The notes below the pieces were generated by a model, which did no database searches, was not told the origin of the DNA, and was given only the letters and a program-made list of their open reading frames with translations. From Oscillospiraceae bacterium (lineage in GTDB: Bacteria; Bacillota; Clostridia; Oscillospirales; Oscillospiraceae): a stretch of 17,392 bases of DNA. The stretch lies in assembly GCA_029009035.1 (NCBI GenBank), contig JAQXJQ010000106.1:1-17392 (forward strand). The letters are read 5' to 3'. Below, piece by piece: positions 1 through 6,729 of the stretch (its first letter is position 1; each line of letters begins with the position of its first letter). Made by a program: the position numbers and the translations under genes.

Positions 1-1
1 G

Positions 2-853
2 CTCCAGTCCGCTGTGGACGGGGACGGCAACACCGTGTACTACCACGAGGTGGAGGAGGAGCGCCAAGTCATCAGCGAGTCCACCTCCGCCAAGCTCCGG
101 GGCATCTTAGAGAGCGTGGTGGCCAACGGCTCCGGCCGCAATGCCTATATGTCCGGCTACCGCATCGGCGGCAAGACCGGCACCTCCGAAAAGCGTGACG
201 AGCTGGACAACGACGATGTGATCTGCTCCTTCATGGGCTTCGCCCCGGTGGAGGACCCCCAGGTCATTGTCCTGCTGGCCTATGACACCCCTCAGCGCTC
301 CGCCCCCGGCTCCAACTACACCCCCTCCGGCACCTACATCAGCGGCGGCAACATCACCGCGCCCATGGCGGGCAAGCTGATCGCGCAAATTCTGGACTAC
401 ATGGGCGTGGAGAAGCAGTACAGCGCCGACGAGCTGGCCTCCGCCGATGTGACCATGCCCCGTGTCACCGGCTATGAGCTCACCGTGGCCAACAGCGTAT
501 TGAACCAGAAGGGCATCCGTACCCGCACCGTGGGCACCGGCAACATCGTCACCGCCCAGCTGCCCAAGGCCGGCGTGAGCATTCCCGGAAGCTCCACCGT
601 GGTGCTCTATCTGGGCGAAACGCCCCCCGAGGAGGCGGTGGAGGTGCCCGACCTCCAGGGCATGACCCCCACGGCGGTGAAAAATAAGCTGGAGGACATG
701 GGACTGTTCCTCCGCGCCGGCGGCGCGGTGGATTACACCAATCCCAAGGTGGTGGCGGTGGAGCAGTCCATTGAGCCGGGCACTGAAGTGGCCCCCGGCA
801 CCGTGGTGGATGTGCGCTTCGTCAGCGAAGTGATCGACTATGCCGGACAATAG
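2..853 (+). CDS. Class B penicillin-binding protein (SpoVD/PBP2B type), C-terminal part with two PASTA domains; 5' end outside window
   Basis: This is the C-terminal 283 residues of a membrane-anchored D,D-transpeptidase that crosslinks peptidoglycan; the frame is open through the left edge, so the start and the SxxK and SxN motifs lie outside the window. The third active-site motif, KTGT, is visible (lysine codon at 173-175, in the context IGGKTGTSEK), followed by the typical transpeptidase end (SFMGFAPVEDPQV, then GGNITAPMAG). Two PASTA repeats follow at roughly 455-625 and 645-835, the second beginning VPDLQGMT. Two C-terminal PASTA repeats at the head of a dcw cluster fit Firmicute PBP2B/SpoVD/PBP2x proteins. 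I cannot tell the division form from the sporulation form without the N-terminus. The last 14 bases overlap the next gene. Confidence 0.93.
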   Translation, partial: LQSAVDGDGNTVYYHEVEEERQVISESTSAKLRGILESVVANGSGRNAYMSGYRIGGKTGTSEKRDELDNDDVICSFMGFAPVEDPQVIVLLAYDTPQRSAPGSNYTPSGTYISGGNITAPMAGKLIAQILDYMGVEKQYSADELASADVTMPRVTGYELTVANSVLNQKGIRTRTVGTGNIVTAQLPKAGVSIPGSSTVVLYLGETPPEEAVEVPDLQGMTPTAVKNKLEDMGLFLRAGGAVDYTNPKVVAVEQSIEPGTEVAPGTVVDVRFVSEVIDYAGQ

Positions 854-1373
854 TGTGAACCGGCCTGTGGCCGTGGTGGGGGCGGGGGATACCCTGACCG
901 CCCGGACCCTGCAGAAACTGATCCCCAATCCGGTGGTGGAGCTGACTCCCTGTCAGGCCGCCATGGGCGGGGGCGAGGCGCGGCAGTACCGCGCCGTGAT
1001 CGTGGAGAACTTTGCGCCGGTGGCTCGGGGGACGCTGTCCCCCTGCGCCGCGGTGCGCTGGGCGCTGAGCCAAAGGGCGGATCTGGCCGGGGTGGCGCTG
1101 GACAGTGCGGAGGGGCGGCGGTTTGCCGAAGCGGCGAAACTCCCCGTCTACGCCTACTCCGACGGACGGCCCCAGGCCGATCTGACGGCGAAAAATGTGT
1201 GTCTGAGAGGCGGACGGCTGGAGTTTGAGGCCCTCACCGACCACGATCTGCTCCGGGTGCGCCTCCCCGCGGAGGGCGGCGCCAGTTTGTACGATTATCT
1301 GGCGGCTCTGGCCGGCGCTGCGGCGGTGGGCGTGCCGCTGGAGCGGGCGGTGCGCCGCCTGGCAGAGATGTGA
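840..1373 (+). CDS. Degenerate Mur-ligase-like protein (MurE central-domain remnant), probably a pseudoenzyme
   Basis: A 177-residue protein in the place where murE or murF often lies. Residues 82-177 read like the second half of a MurE central domain: an LDSAEGRRFAE stretch like the family's LDDPYGKKLAE, then VYAYS..., ADLTAKNV, an LRVRLPAEGG strand, and LYDYLAALAGAAAVGVPLE, which parallels the family's YNVLAAAGAA segment. Residues 10-22 (VAVVGAGDTLTAR) sit where Mur ligases have the ATP loop GTNGKTT, but the lysine and the glycine before it are gone. The UDP-substrate domain, about 100 residues of the central domain and the whole C-terminal ligase domain are absent, and the protein stops at the central/C-terminal domain border. 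Full ligases have about 450-500 residues. Ligase activity is therefore very unlikely. The frame is uninterrupted, overlaps the preceding gene by 14 bases and has no clear ribosome binding site, so translation is probably coupled; GTG at 855 is an alternative start. The MurE relation is by eye. Confidence 0.72.
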   Translation: MPDNSVNRPVAVVGAGDTLTARTLQKLIPNPVVELTPCQAAMGGGEARQYRAVIVENFAPVARGTLSPCAAVRWALSQRADLAGVALDSAEGRRFAEAAKLPVYAYSDGRPQADLTAKNVCLRGGRLEFEALTDHDLLRVRLPAEGGASLYDYLAALAGAAAVGVPLERAVRRLAEM

Positions 1374-1398
1374 AAAAAGAGAGTATGGGTGATTTGTC

Positions 1399-2385
1399 AT
1401 GAAAATGTTTCTGGCGGCCGTGGTGGCCTTTGCGGTGAGCGTGGTGGTGGGTCGGTTTCTCATCCCCGCCCTTCGGGCGCTGAAGGCGGGGCAGTCCATC
1501 AAGGAGATCGGCCCCAACTGGCATATGTCCAAGCAGGGCACGCCCACCATGGGCGGCATCATGTTCATCGCCGCCATTGCCGTGGCGGTGGTGATCTTTG
1601 GGTGGAGGGACATGGCCCGGGGGGACTTTTCCGCCCTGTTTGTGCTGGTGTTTGCCCTTCTGTTCGGCGTGATCGGTTTTATTGACGATTACGCCAAGAT
1701 CCGCAAGAAGGAGAACACCGGCCTCACCGCGGGCTGGAAATTTCTGCTGCAGCTGGCGGTGTCGGTGGCGTTTCTGGCGCTGCTGCGCTTTACCGGCCAT
1801 CTGTCTCCCAATCTGTATGTGCCCTTTGTCAATGTGTCCCTGCCCCTGCCCTGGCTGCTCTATCTTATCTTCGCGGCCTTTGTCATCGTGGGCTGCGTCA
1901 ACTCCGTGAACCTCACCGACGGTCTGGACGGCCTGGCCGGTTCCGTGACCCTGCCGGTGGCCATCTTCTTCGCCGTGCTGTCCGCCTGCTGGGACAAGGG
2001 GGCCGTGGGCATCTTTGCCGGGGCCCTGGCCGGCGGTATTCTGGGCTTCCTGGTGTACAATTTCTACCCCGCGAAGGTCTTTATGGGGGATACCGGCTCC
2101 CTGTTTCTGGGCGGCGCGGTGTGCGGCCTTGCCATGGCGCTGGACGCACCGCTGGTGCTCATACCCGTGGGCATCATCTACATCATTGAGACCCTGAGCG
2201 ACATCATTCAGGTGGGCTACTTCAAGCTCACCCATGGCAAGCGGATCTTCCGCATGGCGCCCATCCATCACCATCTGGAGATGGGAGGCTGGAGCGAGGT
2301 GCGCATCGTGCTCACCTTCACCGGCGTCACCGTGGCCTTCTGCCTGCTGGCCTTTGCCGGCTGTATGCACCGCTACGGCATCTAA
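1399..2385 (+). CDS. mraY: Phospho-N-acetylmuramoyl-pentapeptide-transferase (lipid I synthase)
   Basis: An integral membrane enzyme that transfers phospho-MurNAc-pentapeptide from UDP to undecaprenyl phosphate, making lipid I on the inner face of the membrane. At 328 residues it is of normal family length. Family motifs are complete: TPTMGGIMF (residues 48-56), the Asp pair D96-D97 in IDDYAK, NLTDGLDG (D174 and D177), MGDTGS with D231, and the histidine triad H290-H292 in APIHHHLE. About ten hydrophobic segments are visible. A Shine-Dalgarno-like GGGTGAT at 1387-1393 lies five bases before the ATG. It follows the Mur-ligase-like gene by 25 bases and precedes ftsW by 33 bases; the murD that commonly separates mraY from ftsW is absent. 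Confidence 0.98.
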   Translation: MKMFLAAVVAFAVSVVVGRFLIPALRALKAGQSIKEIGPNWHMSKQGTPTMGGIMFIAAIAVAVVIFGWRDMARGDFSALFVLVFALLFGVIGFIDDYAKIRKKENTGLTAGWKFLLQLAVSVAFLALLRFTGHLSPNLYVPFVNVSLPLPWLLYLIFAAFVIVGCVNSVNLTDGLDGLAGSVTLPVAIFFAVLSACWDKGAVGIFAGALAGGILGFLVYNFYPAKVFMGDTGSLFLGGAVCGLAMALDAPLVLIPVGIIYIIETLSDIIQVGYFKLTHGKRIFRMAPIHHHLEMGGWSEVRIVLTFTGVTVAFCLLAFAGCMHRYGI

Positions 2386-2418
2386 AGAGAAAAAATATGA
2401 GGAAAGGAGGGACAACAG

Positions 2419-3642
2419 ATGAGAAAGAAGGCAAAACGCGACCTGACCATCGAGCAGAAGCTGGCTCGCGGCCCCATGGATCTGCCTTTTCTGGCGCTGG
2501 TGCTGCTGCTGACGGCGGTGGGACTCATCGTTCTGTTGTCCGCCTCCTATGCCTCCGCCTACTATAACCTCGACCCCTCCGTGAACACCCACGGCGACCC
2601 CTATTATTACTTCAAGCGCCAGCTCTTCTTCGCGGTGGTCGGCGTGGCGGTGATGATCGGCGTGTCTCTGTTCAACTACCAGCATTGGCGCTGGATCTCC
2701 CTGTTTGCGCTGGTGGGCAGCATTGTGCTGCTGGCGCTGGTGTTTACCCCCCTGGGCCGCTCCGGCGGCGGCGCACGGCGCTGGCTCAACCTGGGCATCC
2801 GCTTCCAGCCCTCGGAGCTGGCCAAGATCGCCATTGTCATGTTCTTTTCCGCCCGGTTGTCCAAACGAAAAAGCCAGTTGAAAGCCCCCAAAAAGTGGGA
2901 TCAGCGCAAGCTCTTCGGGCGGATCGGCGCATTTTTGGACCGCATCGGGTTTCTGGAGCTGGTGCCCTACGGCGCCATCCTGCTCATCGTGCTGTTCCTG
3001 CTCTATAAGCAGCCCCATATGTCCGCCATGATCCTCATCTGTATCACCGCTGCCTCCGTGCTGCTGGTGTCGGGCATCAATCTGGGCTGGTTTGTTGCCG
3101 CCGGAGTGGCCGTGGCCGGAGGCCTGGCGTTTATCATCACCCAGACCGAGTATATGACCAAGCGGATCAACGCCTGGCGAAACCCCCTCAGCGACCTCAG
3201 AGGGGACGGCTGGCAGCTCTGGCAGTCCCAGATCGCCATCGGCTCCGGCGGACTTCTGGGCGTGGGCCTGGGCAACAGCCGCCAGAAGTTCCTGTTTCTT
3301 CCGGAGGAGCACAACGACTTCATTTTCGGCATCGTCTGCGAGGAGCTGGGACTCATCGGCGCCTGCCTGATCATGGTGCTCTTCGCCCTGCTGATCATCC
3401 GGGGCTACTGGCTGGCCCTCCATGCCAGAGACCGCTTCGGCACGCTGCTGGTGGTGGGCCTCACCACCCTCATCGCTGCCCAGACCCTGCTGAACATTGC
3501 CGTGGTGACCGGAGCGCTGCCCACCACGGGCATCTCCCTGCCCTTCTTCAGCTACGGCGGAACGGCGCTGGTCATCCAGCTGGCGTCCATGGGCATCATA
3601 TTGAGCGTGTCCCGGCAGATCGTGGCGGCAAAAGCGGAGTAG
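2419..3642 (+). CDS. ftsW: SEDS peptidoglycan glycosyltransferase FtsW/SpoVE
   Basis: A polytopic SEDS-family polymerase that links lipid II into glycan strands at the septum together with a class B PBP, presumably the one at the left end of the window. It has 407 residues and about ten membrane segments. Family signatures are FQPSELAKIA (129-138), IAIGSGGLLGVGLG (272-285), LPEEHNDFIFG with D300 as the likely catalytic aspartate, CEELGLIGA (307-315) and LPTTGISLPFFSYGG (367-381). A basic cytoplasmic loop at about 146-178 (SKRKSQLKAPKKWDQRKLFGR and onward) is longer than in textbook FtsW. The ribosome binding site AAAGGAGG at 2403-2410, eight bases before the ATG, fixes the start. FtsW and its sporulation paralogue SpoVE cannot be told apart here. 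Confidence 0.96.
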   Translation: MRKKAKRDLTIEQKLARGPMDLPFLALVLLLTAVGLIVLLSASYASAYYNLDPSVNTHGDPYYYFKRQLFFAVVGVAVMIGVSLFNYQHWRWISLFALVGSIVLLALVFTPLGRSGGGARRWLNLGIRFQPSELAKIAIVMFFSARLSKRKSQLKAPKKWDQRKLFGRIGAFLDRIGFLELVPYGAILLIVLFLLYKQPHMSAMILICITAASVLLVSGINLGWFVAAGVAVAGGLAFIITQTEYMTKRINAWRNPLSDLRGDGWQLWQSQIAIGSGGLLGVGLGNSRQKFLFLPEEHNDFIFGIVCEELGLIGACLIMVLFALLIIRGYWLALHARDRFGTLLVVGLTTLIAAQTLLNIAVVTGALPTTGISLPFFSYGGTALVIQLASMGIILSVSRQIVAAKAE

Positions 3643-3653
3643 GAGTGTGAAGC

Positions 3654-4766
3654 ATGAGAGTGATTTTTACCTGCGGCGGTTCCGCCGGCCATGTCAATCC
3701 CGCCCTGTCTGTGGCGCAGATCTTTGAAAAGCACCACCCCGACTGTGAGATCCTCTTTGTGGGCGCCAGACGGGGCATGGAAAAGCGGCTGGTGGAGCAG
3801 GCGGGATATCCCATCCGGACTGTCAATGTCTCCACCTTCGAGCGGGCGTGGACCTGGAAGGTCATCAAGCACAACATCAAAAGCGTGTTCCGCGTTCCTG
3901 TGAGCCGGCATCAGGCGGCCTCCATTCTCAAGGAGTTTAAGCCGGATCTGGTGGTGGGCACTGGCGGGTACGCCTCCTTCCCCGCAGTGCGGGAGGCGGC
4001 GCGCAGGGGCATCCCCTGCGCCATCCATGAGTCCAACGCCTTCCCCGGCCTTACCACCCGGGCGCTGGCCGACAAGGTGGACCTGGTGATGGTGGGCTTC
4101 CCCGAGGCGGCGGCCTATTACACCCACGCAAAGCGCGTGGCGGTGACCGGTACGCCGGTGCGGGGGCAGTTTTTCTCCCTGAACCGGGAGCAGGCCCGCT
4201 CTGAGCTGGGCCTCACGGACAATCAACCGCTGGTGGTCTCCTTCTGGGGCTCCCAGGGGGCGGGCCACATGAGCGAGATGACGGTGGACCTGGTGGAGCG
4301 CTGGGCCTCCGAGGATCGCCGCTTCCACTATATCCACAGCGCGGGGCGGGACTATGAGGACATGACCGCGGAGCTGAAGCGGCGGAATGTGTCCGTCAGC
4401 GCGGACGAGGTGCGCCCCTATATCGACAATATGCCGACGGTGATGGCGGCCGCCGATCTGGTGATCTGCCGGGCGGGGGCGTCCACCCTGGGGGAGCTTA
4501 CCGCATTGGGCAAGCCGGCCATTCTGGTGCCTTCCCCCTTTGTGGCGGCCAACCATCAGTATAAAAACGCCAGAGTGCTCTCTGACCGGGGCGGCGCGCT
4601 GCTGCTGGAGGAAAAGGACTGCTCCGGCGTGCTGCTCTATGAAAAAGCGCTGGAGCTGCTCAGCGACGGCAAGCACCGAGGGGAGATGAGCCGGGCCCAG
4701 CGGGAACTGGCCACCCCCGCCGCGGCGGAGGACATCTACCGGGAGCTGACCGGGATCTTGAAATAA
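3654..4766 (+). CDS. murG: UDP-GlcNAc:lipid I N-acetylglucosaminyltransferase (lipid II synthase)
   Basis: A peripheral membrane GT-B fold glycosyltransferase (370 residues) that adds GlcNAc to lipid I, the step after MraY. Visible landmarks are the N-terminal glycine loop GGSAGHVNP (8-16; usually GGTGGHIYP), GTGGYASFP, the acceptor-side HESNAFPG (125-132; usually HEQNxxPG), SFWGSQGA in place of the common GGSLGA, and the UDP-GlcNAc site RAGASTLGELTALGKPAILVP with E281. These substitutions keep the loop glycines and the donor glutamate, so the enzyme looks functional. An AGGAGTG ribosome binding site starts at 3641, directly after the ftsW stop, eleven bases before this gene, so the two are surely cotranscribed. 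Confidence 0.96.
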   Translation: MRVIFTCGGSAGHVNPALSVAQIFEKHHPDCEILFVGARRGMEKRLVEQAGYPIRTVNVSTFERAWTWKVIKHNIKSVFRVPVSRHQAASILKEFKPDLVVGTGGYASFPAVREAARRGIPCAIHESNAFPGLTTRALADKVDLVMVGFPEAAAYYTHAKRVAVTGTPVRGQFFSLNREQARSELGLTDNQPLVVSFWGSQGAGHMSEMTVDLVERWASEDRRFHYIHSAGRDYEDMTAELKRRNVSVSADEVRPYIDNMPTVMAAADLVICRAGASTLGELTALGKPAILVPSPFVAANHQYKNARVLSDRGGALLLEEKDCSGVLLYEKALELLSDGKHRGEMSRAQRELATPAAAEDIYRELTGILK

Positions 4767-4826
4767 CACAGCAACGGCAGGGCAAACGCATAGGATGGTA
4801 CAAACGATCCCGGGAGGAGCCTTGCC

Positions 4827-5777
4827 ATGGATGAACTGCATATACAGGGCGGAATTCCTTTGGAAGGGGAAGCGACGGTGCAGGGCTCGACGGATGCCGC
4901 GCTGATCCTGCTGCGGGCCTGCCTGCTGATCCCGGAACCGGTGGAGCTGGAGAACTGTCCGCTGGTCGCGGCGGTCTCCTCCGCGGCGAAGGGGCTGCGC
5001 AGCGCCGGCTGCCGCGTGACCCGGCGGGGACATACCCTGCTGGTGGATGGGGGCGGGAGCGGGCGGCCCCTGTGCCCCGCCGGGGGCGGAGAGCTTCGCC
5101 TGCCTTATCCCGGCGTGAACGCCACCTGCGCGGCGGTGCTGCGCGCTGTGGGCGCGCAAGGCGATTGGGTGATCTCCGGCGCGTCCCGCTCACCGGAGAT
5201 CGCGGCGCTGCAGGCCTTTTTGAACGACATGGGCGGCCGGGTCAGCGGAGCGGGCGGCTCGACCCTCGCGGTGCAAGGGGGACGCACCCTCCACGGCGGG
5301 CGGGTTGAAGTGATGGGCGACCTCTCGGCCGCGGCCCTGCTGCTGTGCGGCGGAGCGGCGGCGGGGGGCAACATCTGCCTGCGGGGCGTCTGCTGGCGGC
5401 ATCTCGCCCCCCTTCTGACGGTGCTCCGTGAGGCCGGCTGCGGGCTGGAGAGCACCGGGCAGGAGATCCGTCTCAGCCGCAACCCCGCCATTCCGCTGCG
5501 GCCGGGAATGAAAGTGAACGCGGCCCCGTATCCCGGACTGCCCGGAGCATGGCTGCCCTTTGTGACGGCGGCGCTGGACACAGCCCAAGGGCGGGGACTG
5601 CAGGGAGCAGGCGGGCAGTCCACCGCCTTTGACGCCCGCAGCGGCGGAGCGCTGGTGGTGGCGGCGCTGGGCGCCCCGGGCGAGCGGGTCATCCGCGGGC
5701 TTTCCCGCATGGACGAGCGCTATGAGAGTATGGAAGAAACCCTGCGCTGTCTGGGCGCGGCGGTATTTCGAAGATAA
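4827..5777 (+). CDS. Degenerate MurA-like (EPSP-synthase-fold) protein, probably catalytically dead
   Basis: A 316-residue relative of UDP-GlcNAc enolpyruvyltransferase (MurA, about 418 residues) in a position between murG and ftsQ where Clostridia often carry murA. The MurA frame is clear at both ends: IQGGIPLEGEATVQGS..AAL (6-25), and APYPGLPG (233-240), then GGALVVAALGAPGE and MDERYESMEETLRCLGA (295-311). The key positions differ: K22/N23 of the GAKNA motif read T22/D23; the catalytic-cysteine loop is shortened to VISGASRSPEIAAL (115-128) with no Cys; the PTD aspartate (D305 in E. coli) aligns with A241; and the DRGYE arginine aligns with E297. About 100 residues are lost in total. The ORF is open and has a good GGGAGGAG ribosome binding site (4813-4820 region), so it seems to be kept as a protein. 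An AroA-type ancestor is less likely given the C-terminus. Alignments are by eye. Confidence 0.78.
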   Translation: MDELHIQGGIPLEGEATVQGSTDAALILLRACLLIPEPVELENCPLVAAVSSAAKGLRSAGCRVTRRGHTLLVDGGGSGRPLCPAGGGELRLPYPGVNATCAAVLRAVGAQGDWVISGASRSPEIAALQAFLNDMGGRVSGAGGSTLAVQGGRTLHGGRVEVMGDLSAAALLLCGGAAAGGNICLRGVCWRHLAPLLTVLREAGCGLESTGQEIRLSRNPAIPLRPGMKVNAAPYPGLPGAWLPFVTAALDTAQGRGLQGAGGQSTAFDARSGGALVVAALGAPGERVIRGLSRMDERYESMEETLRCLGAAVFRR

Positions 5778-5800
5778 AGATACAGAGAGGAGGAGACCAC

Positions 5801-6559
5801 ATGGCACAGCGCAGACGGCCGTCCCGCCGGAGACGGCGGGGACGCTTTGGGCTGCTATACCGGGTGTTTGCCGTTCTGGCTGTTTTGGCCGCGGTGATCG
5901 TGGCCTGCGTGGTCTTCTTCCGGGTCAATGAGGTGCTGGTGAACGGAAACAGCCGCTACACCGCCCAGGAGATCGTGGACGCCTCCGGCGTCAAAACGGG
6001 GGACAACCTGTTGGCGCTGTCCAAGGGCAGGGTGGCCGGCACCATCCGGGCAAAGCTGCCCTATGTGGAGTCGGTGTCCATTGCTATCAAGCTGCCGGAC
6101 TGCGTGGTCATCACCGTGGGCGAGCGGGTGGCGGCGGCCAGCGTGGAGAGCGCGGAGGGACGCTGGCTCATGTCCGCCCATGGCCGTATTCTGGAGCCGG
6201 CGGGAGCGCAGGATGTGGTGGAGATTGTGGGGCTTGAGGTGGTAACGCCCTATCCCGGCGGCCTGGCCGTGGCAGAGGAGAAGGACGCGCTCACGCTGGA
6301 ACATGTGACCGCTTTGCTGCAGGCGCTGGAGGAAAAAGAGATGCTGAAGCAGAGCCGGCGGATAGATTGTACCGCGGTGTCCTACCTCACCCTGGAGTGG
6401 GGGATCTACACCGTGAAGCTGCCCCGGGGCGGAGACTATCCCTATATGCTGCGCCTGCTGCAGGGGGCGCTGAACAGCGAAAAACTGCCTGCCGATCAGC
6501 CCGGGATCTTCGACCTCACGGTGGAGGAGGGCGTGGTCCATTTCAAGCCCGTCCATTGA
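5801..6559 (+). CDS. ftsQ: Cell division protein FtsQ/DivIB (POTRA domain)
   Basis: A single-pass (bitopic) divisome protein of 252 residues that links early and late division proteins outside the membrane. A very basic cytoplasmic tail (residues 1-16, mostly Arg) precedes one membrane segment at about 17-40 (FGLLYRVFAVLAVLAAVIVACVVFF region). The POTRA domain at about 41-110 has the family pattern VNEVLVNGNSRYTAQEI...GDNLL...LPYVESVSIAIKLPDCVVITVGER, and the beta domain follows to about residue 240. The length fits Firmicute DivIB. AGAGGAGGAG upstream gives a clear ribosome binding site and only 23 bases separate it from the MurA-like gene. The next gene is ftsZ; ftsA, often found between them, is not present. 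Confidence 0.93.
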   Translation: MAQRRRPSRRRRRGRFGLLYRVFAVLAVLAAVIVACVVFFRVNEVLVNGNSRYTAQEIVDASGVKTGDNLLALSKGRVAGTIRAKLPYVESVSIAIKLPDCVVITVGERVAAASVESAEGRWLMSAHGRILEPAGAQDVVEIVGLEVVTPYPGGLAVAEEKDALTLEHVTALLQALEEKEMLKQSRRIDCTAVSYLTLEWGIYTVKLPRGGDYPYMLRLLQGALNSEKLPADQPGIFDLTVEEGVVHFKPVH

Positions 6560-6561
6560 GT

Positions 6562-6602
6562 GCGGGTCCCGGGAAGGACCCCGCGCCGGCGACGGATTTT
6601 TC
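6562..6602 (+). terminator. Possible weak terminator or attenuator after ftsQ
   Basis: GCGGGTCC (6562-6569) can pair with GGACCCCGC (6576-6584) around a CGGGAA loop, with one bulged C. An alternative stem pairs 6566-6572 with 6586-6593, also bulged. A five-T run follows at 6597-6601, too far from the first stem for a canonical terminator but about right for the second. It lies between the ftsQ stop and the ftsZ promoter, where a partial stop of the upstream transcript would make sense. Confidence 0.3.
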
Positions 6603-6634
6603 TTGAAATCGCGGGAAAAACCTGTAATTCTCTA

Positions 6635-6663
6635 TTGACCTTGCAGATAAAAAAAGCTACAAT
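6635..6663 (+). promoter_or_regulatory. Sigma-A-type promoter of ftsZ
   Basis: The -35 box TTGACC (6635-6640) and the -10 box TACAAT (6658-6663) each match five of six consensus bases and are exactly 17 bp apart. The region is strikingly AT-rich compared with its GC-rich surroundings. Transcription would begin near 6670, leaving a leader of about 60 bases before ftsZ. Confidence 0.85.
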
Positions 6664-6716
6664 GATACCAAATATAGTTTACTTGATGCAGATAAATTAC
6701 AACAACTTGTTTTGTT

Positions 6717-6723
6717 AGGAGGG
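6717..6723 (+). promoter_or_regulatory. Ribosome binding site deciding the ftsZ start
   Basis: AGGAGGG lies six bases before ATG 6730. An in-frame TTG at 6712 would lie upstream of this site and is rejected as the start. Confidence 0.9.
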
Positions 6724-6729
6724 CCGTGT

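Noticed and set aside
840..1398. The possibility that the Mur-ligase-like gene is a full ligase broken by a frameshift.
   Set aside because: The other frames downstream of 1373 show no ligase domain, mraY begins 25 bases later, and the gene start overlaps the PBP gene, so there is no room for the missing domains.
1234..3423. A 729-codon minus-strand frame opposite mraY and ftsW.
   Set aside because: Its low-complexity His/Gln/Gly-rich translation is typical of an antisense frame; mraY and ftsW explain the sequence.
4767..4826. A possible promoter before the MurA-like gene (TTGAAA at 4758, TAGGAT at 4791).
   Set aside because: The spacing is 27 bp, far from the 16-18 bp needed; the gene is better explained by cotranscription with murG.
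3552..5159. A 535-codon minus-strand frame opposite murG and the MurA-like gene.
   Set aside because: Antisense shadow with no recognisable domain.
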